Positions 56,701-64,000 of a stretch of 64,000 bases of DNA are shown here, piece by piece. Below the pieces are notes generated by a model. It was given only the letters and a program-made list of their open reading frames with translations. It was not told the origin of the DNA and did not search any database. How positions within the stretch are numbered: position 1 is the stretch's first letter; every line of letters begins with the position of its first letter. A program made the translations under genes and the position numbers. The DNA is from Carallia brachiata (lineage: Eukaryota > Streptophyta > Magnoliopsida > Malpighiales > Rhizophoraceae). The stretch covers positions 3,708,294 to 3,772,293 of the forward strand of contig JADCRB010000043.1 of assembly GCA_021464245.1 (NCBI GenBank), read 5' to 3'.

Positions 56701-58155
56701 TAAAAATCAAAAGGCAGCTCTATAGATGACTGGATCAGCAAGTACAATCAAGCAAGTAGAATGATTCCCAAGGTTTGTAAACAATCCAGCTTCATCTTTG
56801 AAAACTTGACTGAAAAATTGATTGATAAGCAATAAGCAAGTTAATTTGCAAACAATAAAGATGAAGGTAATCATCCCCAACAACCTTGAGAAGACCTTAA
56901 AAATATCAATAATAAAGAAAGTTATGCTATAAACAATTGCATTAGCTAAAAATTTGTCTCCAGAGCTCCATCAAGCATCAATCCTCAACATCAAGCAAAG
57001 TAACAAGTTTGAATTAGCTCCATAAGACTGCCACCAAAAGATGAAGTATATCATTATGCACCAAACACACTCAAAGCAATGTTTCACGAAAGAAAAACAA
57101 CTTTCATAATAGCAGAAAAAGCCAGCTCAAAGAGGATGCACTTCATCAGGCAATATCTGAAAACATGGCAAAAAAGAACCAAGCAGATAGAAAGGAGGTT
57201 CTTACAAAGTCAATGGTTCCATATCCAGCAAAAACGTATAGAAGATTCTTAATTTGTATTGCAGCTCCATCCAGACGGGGCACGGGTGCTGCAGTCATCT
57301 TCTCCCATTTCAACTCCGGTGCAGGCAAATCTGCAAATGTTGCAGATAAGAATCGTTCAGGAACATCCTTCTTATCCTTTCCATCCTTCTTCTTATCTTT
57401 CTCAGCTCCTGTCTACAAAAAAGAAAAAAAGGGTTTATTCCCAGTTCAAGAACAAACTAACGGCCATTTTATAATCTTTTGCAGCATACACACATCAAAA
57501 GAAGCGCAATAAGAACTCTCATTTCCCATCAACCAGTTCCTTCGTCCCGCATTTAAATGCAATCTCTTGTCAAAAGAATTAAAACTAATAGAAAAGATTC
57601 AACATTAGCCAAAAAAAAAAATGCCGAACCGTCACGGTTCCATAAAACCCTCGTCTTTCTTTCACCGAATCTCTCCCCCTACTTCAAAGAAGATGAAACC
57701 TTTTTTTTTTTTTCTCCTAGCACAAGGTATCCCACAGGTTTTAACGCAAAGATTTAAATACAAGAACTCGTCTCATTATGAATCGTGCTCGCAGGGAACT
57801 CGATGCGCTTAACCACTTTGAACTACAATTTCTTGAAGGTAAGTTCCTTTGTCAAATCCAACCAGCAAGAAAACAGCAAAATCATACAAAGTTTGAGAGA
57901 GAGCCAAGAACAAAACAAGAAAAAATCTTTCTTTACCTTTTGTTCTGTTCCAGTAGTAGCATTCTTGGAAGGAACAATCAGACTATTATATAAGGATTCA
58001 TGGGTTGCAGCCCAACCGGAGAAATAAGGACTGGCAGCGAAATGCGGCGACGACGACGCCCAGAAGTAGTCGGCGATTAGACCAATCCCTAATAGACCCA
58101 CGCACACCACCGCCAGCCTCGTCGCCGATCTCGGCTTCCCCGCTCCCCGTACCAT
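53716..58155 (-). CDS. Membrane-anchored kelch-repeat protein, seven exons
   Basis: Exons: 57937-58155, 57206-57412, 56407-56636, 55847-56017, 54956-55061, 54054-54260, 53716-53886; 436 residues, all junctions GT/AG and in phase. A basic N-terminus (VRGAGKPRSATR) precedes one hydrophobic anchor (residues ~14-29), then a Lys/Asp linker (KDKKKDGKDKKD) and six kelch blades: LYVFAGYG, YIYVVTGQYG, LHVMGGSKE, LFVIGGQEG, IVIAGGTT and LYFTSGQ. A type II membrane protein with a luminal beta-propeller is the simplest reading. It matches the Arabidopsis At3g27220-type kelch family, of undefined function. There is no F-box. I chose the ATG at 58155; an in-frame ATG eight codons upstream is possible. Confidence 0.88.
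55521..55537. repeat. C17 homopolymer in kelch-gene intron
   Basis: Seventeen consecutive C's, rare in plant DNA, in the intron between exons 4 and 5. G17 on the transcribed RNA. Length is likely unstable or miscalled. Confidence 0.85.
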
Positions 58156-58179
58156 CTCATCTCTCTCTCCACGTAGCAA

Positions 58180-59090
58180 CCGAAATTAACAAAAAAACAA
58201 AAAATCTTTAATAAAAAAGACAGATCTGCGACTGCCGGAGACACCGACAAATTAAATAAAATAAGTGTTGGTCTCCTTGTGTATCAAATTTTGTATTCAA
58301 TAAAATTAAGATTATTATTTTTTATTTTAAAAATTTCAATAATTTATTATTTTTAAAATTAATATTAATATTTTAAAAATAATTATTATTTTTATATTTT
58401 AAAAATATCAATAATAATTTTAAAAATAATAATTATAATTTTACCTAAATAAAATTTCGAAATAAAATTTTTAAAATATTTAACTGTGCTCAATTAAATA
58501 CGACATGTCGTCTTAACTTAAGACGTAAGGGAAAGTAAAAAGATGAATAATACTATTCGCCCCCGACTTTCTAATCCGACTAAATTGTCCGAATACATTT
58601 TAACAAAATAAAAATATAAAAAGTGAAAGTTTTTATTTTCTCTTTTTTGCTATATAAGAACAAAGGCAGACAGACAAGATAGACTTTTTGTTTTTATATT
58701 AATACAAAATACACATAATATGCTAATTTATTAAATTTATTAAAAATAAAAAATTTAAAAAAGAATAAATTAAAATTACCATAAAGAGAATGACAAGTTT
58801 CTTAATACCAACTGAAAACACATATAAAAAAATTAAAAAGAAATTATAATCAATTATAAACAACAACTTAATGAGAAATTATTTATATAAAAAAATTTTA
58901 AATTTATAATTGAGTTTTCTAAGTAAGAGAAACTGAAAAAAAAGGCAAATAAACAATATTTGTGATTTTATATATCTACATGCATATAAAAAAATATAAA
59001 AAGTGACAATTTTATTTTATTTTTTTCCCAAATAAGAATAACAGCATGCAGACAACTTATTTGTATATTATTAATTAACTAATAAATAAG
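58180..59090. other. AT-rich spacer between kelch and NMD3 genes
   Basis: Divergent upstream region of both genes. Long stretches of A and T with no open frames or recognisable genes; two related 'aaaatataaaaagtga' stretches near 58,606 and 58,988 suggest a small local duplication. Confidence 0.45.
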
Positions 59091-59091
59091 G

Positions 59092-59292
59092 TCAACCAGG
59101 CTTAGCCTGGTTGGCCACGAAGCATGCCCCTTTGGGCAGGTGGGGGGTTCGATCCCCACCTGCCCCCTTGGCCCATTGGTGGCTTTAAAGGGCATTTGTC
59201 CATCTCCCCTCCCCTCTAACATCCTAATTTACTAACCACTAATTGTTATAATGGTAAAAAAAAAAAAATAAATAAATAAATAAATAAATAAG
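59092..59292 (+). mobile_element. tRNA-derived SINE upstream of NMD3
   Basis: 'gcttagcctggttggccacg' is an A-box-like start; 'ggtggggggttcgatcccc' is a strong B box within a perfect T-arm stem (GGTGGGG/CCCCACC). A body follows, then an A-run and (AAAT)n tail at 59,257-59,291. It is well preserved, so probably young. Not a functional tRNA: no acceptor stem or CCA-compatible end. Confidence 0.75.
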
Positions 59293-59551
59293 AAAAAACC
59301 GATTGCTCCTCCGGGTCAACCCGCTTTCCGCTCAATAACCCCTACATCTCATGCATTGTTTTTTTTTGATATATTTTATAACCAGCAGTGCCGCCTCCGA
59401 CACTTCCATTGGCGGGACGCCAGCGCCGCGCCGCCACCGCTACTTCCGTCTCCTCCGCCGAAGTACGGTTTACATTCAGTCCCCGGCTCAGCCCATCCGT
59501 TGTGCCCGGTTCAGGCACGAAGTTATCAGTGAACCATTCTACTCTTTTCAG

Positions 59552-59776
59552 GTAATCTCCGCAGTCGTTGTTCGTTTTTTTCTCTGTTCTGTTTTATTAT
59601 TTTCTTTTCTTTGTTTTCCCCAAATTTTGTGTGTCAGACAGATTTGATCGTCTCCGCGGGCAATGGGTTGTCATTAAAAAAAAGAAAGTTTCGTTCTTTT
59701 TATTCGAAATTTGTTTCTTTTCATAGCAAAAGCCGCTTTTGACAGTGAACTTGTTTTTTTAATGTTTTCTGGGCAG
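59552..59776 (+). other. Probable 5'-UTR intron of NMD3
   Basis: CAG|GTAATC at the left and GGGCAG at the right, with a T-rich interior, 20 bp before the ATG. The GC-rich 59,390-59,551 upstream would be the leader exon. Confidence 0.5.
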
Positions 59777-59796
59777 AATAATACTTTTAATTAGAT

Positions 59797-61336
59797 ATGG
59801 CTGAGGCAGCGGGAATGTTTGTGGTTCAACAAACCATTGGAAGTGTTTTATGCTGCAAATGTGGGATTCCAATGCAACCAAATGCTGCCAACATGTGTGT
59901 GAATTGTTTGCGCTCGGAGGTTGACATCACTGAAGGGTTGGTGAAGCGTCTGATACTTGTGCATTGCCCCGAGTGCGATGGCTATTTGAATGCACAAAGA
60001 AATTGGATTAAAGCACAATTGGAATCGACGGAGTTGTTGGCATTTTGTGTGAAAAGACTGGAGGGAATCACGAAAAAGCTGGAAATTCGAATGGTACATG
60101 CCGAATTTGTTTGGACTGAGCCGCACTCCAAGAGGATCAAGCTTAGGCTGAGACTTCAGAAAGAGGTTCTTAATTGCGTAGTGCTTGAACAATCATGTGT
60201 TGTTGAGTTCATTGAACATGATTACTTGTGTGAAAATTGTTCGAGGATTCGGGCAAATCCTGATCAGTGGTTCGCTAATGTGCAACTCCGGCAGCATGTT
60301 CCTCACAGGAGAACTTTCTTTTACTTGGAGCAGCTGATTTTGAAGCATGGTGCTGCTGCTTATGCCACAAAAATCAAGCAGATGAAGCAGGGTATAGACT
60401 TTTTCTTTGCAAATCGGAGTCATGGAATGAAATTTGTTGATTTTTGGGTTTAAAATTGCTCCAGTAAGAAGTCGGCATGACAAACAACTTGTTTCACATG
60501 ATCCTAAGAGCAACGACTACAATTATAAGTATACTTTTTCTGTTGAAATCAGTCCAATTTGTCGTGAAGATTTAATCTGTTTGCCTTCAAAGGTTGCTCA
60601 TAGTTTGGGGAACCTTGGTCCCCTTGTGGTCTGCTCCAAAGTGACAAACAACATAGCCTTGCTAGACCCTTTAACATTGAGACACTGCTTCTTAGATGCT
60701 GATCAATATTGGAGGTCATCCTTCAAATCTTTGCTCAGTAGCAGGCATCTTGTGGAGTATATTGTGTTAGATGTTGAGGTTGTTACATCTGAAGTTCTTG
60801 TTGCTGGGTCAAAATACCGCTTAGCTGATGTGCAAGTGGCCCGTTTGGCGGACTTTGGGAAGAATGACACCATTTTATTTATAAGAACACATCTAGGTCA
60901 ACTTCTGAAGCCTGGTGATCATGCACTTGGTTATGACCTTAATGCAACTAATACCAATGATACTGAACTGGACAAGTACAAAAGCCTGGTTCTTCCTGAA
61001 GCAATTTTGATAAGGAAGAGCTATGGGGAGAAGCGACAGAGGAAGAGTGGGAAGCCTCGTGCATGGAAGCTCAAGTCTCTCGACATAGAAGTTGACGACT
61101 GTAAAGTTAGACTTGATCGAGAGAAGTCGAACACAGAGTATGAAGAGTTCTTGAGGGATTTAGAAGAAAACCCTGATCTAAGATTCAATATATCTCTATA
61201 TCACAACGAAGAACATCAACCCTCAAAATTGGCACCTATGACTGAGGGAGAAGATGTGGCTTCTATTCCATTGGATGAGTTGCTTGCTGATCTCGATCTA
61301 GGTGATGACGAAGATGGAGATGATATGAGGGAATGA
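59797..61336 (+). CDS. NMD3: 60S ribosomal export protein NMD3, single exon with one frameshift
   Basis: Adaptor that carries pre-60S subunits from the nucleus via CRM1/XPO1. Four CxxC zinc pairs in the first half (CCKC, CVNC, CPEC, CENC), then HAEFVWTEPHSKRIK, LRQHVPHRRTFFYLEQLI, YNYKYTFSVEISPICREDL, LDPLTLRHCFLDADQYWRS, GYDLNATN and an acidic Leu-rich tail (IPLDELLADLDLGDDEDG) with the nuclear export signal. The frame breaks at about 60,440-60,455: a run of five T's in GATTTTTGGG ends the first frame eight codons after the ANRSHG motif. Removing one T joins both halves into 512 residues, matching the plant family (about 515). The rest is perfectly conserved, so a one-base error or very recent mutation is likely. 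It overlaps no neighbour. Confidence 0.93.
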
Positions 61337-62860
61337 TGCCAGCTTTTCCCGTTAGCTTTTATTGTTTTTTACCGAGTTGAGTAGCTTTACCCTATTGCTG
61401 TCTCTTTTTTGTTTTCTCTTGAAAGTATATCTATAGGCTGAAATTTCGACAAACATCCTGCCAATGGTGCTTTGCTATAAAGGAATAGACAGAATCGATG
61501 GAGCAAATTAATTTTTCAAGTAGTTGAGAGTACTGTGTTTCTTGCATGCTGCATGCTTCTTGCCATTGCCATGGACAATCCTTGGACGAGGTAACAGTGA
61601 AGTAGGAAAAAAATACGTGGATGAAAAATTTAGATATAAAATGATGATATGGGTCTACTATTTGAATCTTGATCATTGATTTAATGGTGGGTTTAGTATA
61701 GTTAACGGTTTAGATTTAAATGGTGGGTCTGCGTCATTATTTTATGTCTACGTAATGGAACTCTAGTGATGTATGCACTCGGACTCTTTTGCTTCACTTT
61801 CTTTTTTCTTTTTCTGCCCTGGAATTTTAGGAGCTGCTAGCTTTACTATACTGCTGATAATGCTGAAAAAAGTCCCTCTATGCTTGCGACGAGTGGAAAA
61901 AATTCTTGTCACATGTTATTCAGGGTCCATCAAGCACGTCTATCCAGCTTTCTTTGTTACATTTCCATGCCAAAGGAGATGTTTAGTTCCAAGGTGGATG
62001 AAAGGTGGTATGGACCTGCTGGTAATTCAGTTCCAACTTCAGCCGACCAATTACATAGAAAATTGATTTCCATCAAACCAAACGCGACGCATAATTAATG
62101 GCTTCTTTTTGTGGGTTTGAACCTTGAATTCATTAGTCTCCCTTTGCCAATATCAAATGTGAAAAAGGAGCAAAGCCTAAAACCCATTAATAGTACAATG
62201 TTTGTTTGCGAGAAGCAGAAATTTCTCTTGGATCTCATTATTAAAATTCTTGGTTTTTTATTTTTATAATTTTTTCTGGTGTCTTTGTCCCATGTTCAAG
62301 GCTTCGAGCTTGCTTTGAAAATGTTTATGAGCCCCTTGAAGAGTTGATGCGCCGTGAATGAGAAATAGAACACCGTGCAAGAAAGATAAGAGCTCAAGCC
62401 ATTCTCGGGCACTTCCTTCAACAATTGCCAAATAAAATTGATCAATAGAGATGCATCAACGAGCAAAAGCAACACGTTTTCCACCTTTTCAGGTACACAA
62501 AAACAGAATTTCTTTGCTGGGGCCGTGGACTCAATAGCTAATAACATATTTTTTCTATTCAACATAATTGCAATCCGCTCACATACGTAAAATTCCCTAC
62601 AATATCAGGCCACCCCATTACAATATCAAGCCTTCAAGAACCTAGTTGAAAAATAAAAAATAATAATAATTAATTGGCACAAAGACAGACTATACACCAA
62701 GTGAAACTTTTAAAAGTAAACACCACCACCACCACCTATTATATCAATCACCCTCATTCGTCGTGACTACCACCATCGCTACCACTGCCACCACCATCAA
62801 TATTTATAGTGGAAAATCAAGGAGAAAAAAGAACAGCAGAGGTGAGTCTACAGCACAATA
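61337..62860. other. Convergent 3' region between NMD3 and SHOU4-like genes
   Basis: No gene recognised. A minus-strand frame at 62,296-62,565 lies downstream of the SHOU4-like stop and lacks a known domain. (CAC)n-rich tract at 62,720-62,800. Confidence 0.5.
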
Positions 62861-64000
62861 TTAAACAGGTATGACATCATTCTTTGAGGTGTCCTCACAT
62901 CTCAAAACAATACCCTCAAGGCTAGCTGGGAAAATACATTTGGCCCATTGGCACCCTGTTGTAGTTGGTTCTGGGGGAGGGACAATCATAAGTACATTGT
63001 CGTTTCTTTGAACAACTCCCATTACACTGACAGTGCTTCCTTCCTTGATATACCTACAAAAGAAAGTTCATGGGTCTTCATCTTTTACTGTCTTATTTTT
63101 TACTCGTGTTGCTAAACTGAACTACAAAAGATTCACAATTGGGCTGAATAAAATTATACTCCATATGAACACAAAGATAATTGCATAAGCAGTTCTGCAT
63201 ACCAATAATTATGTAAACAGCAACCAAGAAAGAGCTTTTACCCTTCTTTCAATCGCATCTTACGATCATCACTAGAAAGATTTCTTTCTCCAAGCCACCT
63301 GATGAACTCTGGAGACAACTCTTCTGTGCGAGGGTTCACATCAATGACAAGGGAATCATCAACATAAGGAGTCACCCTCGCTCCATAGCCAGTTTTAACC
63401 AATGCTCTCAAACCAGACTGGAAATCCGAGATGTAGAAATCTACCGAACGCCTCTGTCGAATGGCAATTGCAATAGTTCAACTAAGAAATGTCAAAATTA
63501 CAAAATACAAGCAGAAACTTGATATGCATGTAGGTCCCTGGTAATGGCATGTGCAGATTGGATTGGACACCTCAAATTTACTTGGTAACTAAAATAAGCA
63601 ATCAATGAGAAGGAATAGTAAACTAATGGAAACTGGATAGCAGAAAAGGAATAATCAACAATGTTTCGATGAGGACACAAGGTCCAGTAGATAATCAGAA
63701 ACCAGAGTACTCTCCTGACTACCACTCACTCAACGATGAAACCTCGTCTGCACAAATTGAGCTTTAAGCGTAACCTATTAAGGCTTGCATGGTGTGCCAG
63801 CTGTGTGGGAGATGTGAAAACATACCTACACATCATATAGTATCCACTATAATTTTTCTGGTCAATGATTACTCACATCTAACAATCTGAGTCCCCAAGT
63901 GAAACGTCGATGTGTTGGGTTGGCTGCCTTGGAATCCCATCCTCGATACTCGTACAAACTGGTGGAAGTATATACACACCTTGGAACTTTTTGGAAGGAT
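62861..64000 (-). CDS. SHOU4-like: SHOU4-like membrane protein, 3' end only (partial)
   Basis: Last three exons: 63877-64000 (continues past the window), 63242-63453 and 62861-63053, all in phase. The protein reads CVYTSTSLYEYRGWDSKAA, HRRFTWGLRL, SVDFYISDFQSGLRALVKTG, DDSLVIDVNP, RWLGERNLSSDDRKMRLKEG, STVSVMGVVQRNDNVLMIVP and ends SLEGIVLRCEDTSKNDVIPV. This matches the C-terminal half of Arabidopsis SHOU4/SHOU4L (At1g78880/At1g16860, formerly labelled 'ubiquitin-specific protease C19-related'), plasma-membrane proteins that restrain exocytosis of cellulose synthase. The N-terminal membrane segments lie outside the window. Confidence 0.85.

Noticed and set aside
59092..59170. tRNA gene
   Set aside because: The T arm is perfect but no acceptor stem or anticodon arm forms a cloverleaf, and an A-rich tail follows; SINE instead.
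62296..62565. 89-codon minus-strand frame downstream of the SHOU4-like stop
   Set aside because: No domain; the conserved SHOU4-like protein ends at 62,861, so this is 3' untranslated or spacer.

Overview
This is plant nuclear DNA. Genes are intron-rich with GT-AG introns and long AT-rich spacers, and the families are TIR-NB-LRR receptors, plant promoter boxes, tRNA-derived SINEs and a small LTR retroelement. TIR-type receptors carrying a C-JID domain point to a eudicot, and the overall look suggests a woody rosid. I cannot fix the genus from sequence alone.

Left half (1-32.5 kb) is a rearranged tandem duplication. The ancestral unit was a TIR-NB-LRR gene (TNL) next to a class I alpha-mannosidase gene (MNS1/2 type), both on the minus strand. 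Reading left to right: TNL1 (1.8-5.9 kb, almost intact); an array of about seven ~250 bp repeats that look like multiplied TNL promoter; a Mutator-like foldback element (8.37-9.42 kb); a 5'-truncated mannosidase pseudogene (MNS-A, 10.0-12.9 kb); the tail of a third TNL (13.1-13.4 kb); TNL2 (13.5-20.0 kb), a multiply broken pseudogene with a very young 2.0 kb non-autonomous LTR element in its LRR exon; shuffled duplicated spacer including the 3' flank of a lost mannosidase copy; and the full-length mannosidase (MNS-C, 24.4-32.5 kb).

Right half (34-64 kb) is single-copy housekeeping and regulatory genes: ribosomal protein eL42/L44 (+), a BBX32-like B-box protein (+), a plastid FMN-binding split-barrel/DUF2470 protein (+), a membrane-anchored kelch-repeat protein (-), the 60S export adaptor NMD3 (+), and the 3' end of a SHOU4-like gene (-) cut by the window edge. 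Between them lie a 244 bp x4 tandem array, a ~55 bp minisatellite, SINEs, MITEs and a duplicated eL42 3' region.

A theme of the window is single-base length differences inside otherwise conserved exons (MNS-C three times, NMD3 once, eL42 once, TNL1 one of two bases). Either several housekeeping genes are damaged or, more likely, the assembly carries residual indel errors. I found no convincing new multi-gene system. The most unusual structures are the promoter-repeat array in front of TNL1, the young LTR insertion in TNL2, and the TNL-mannosidase co-duplication.
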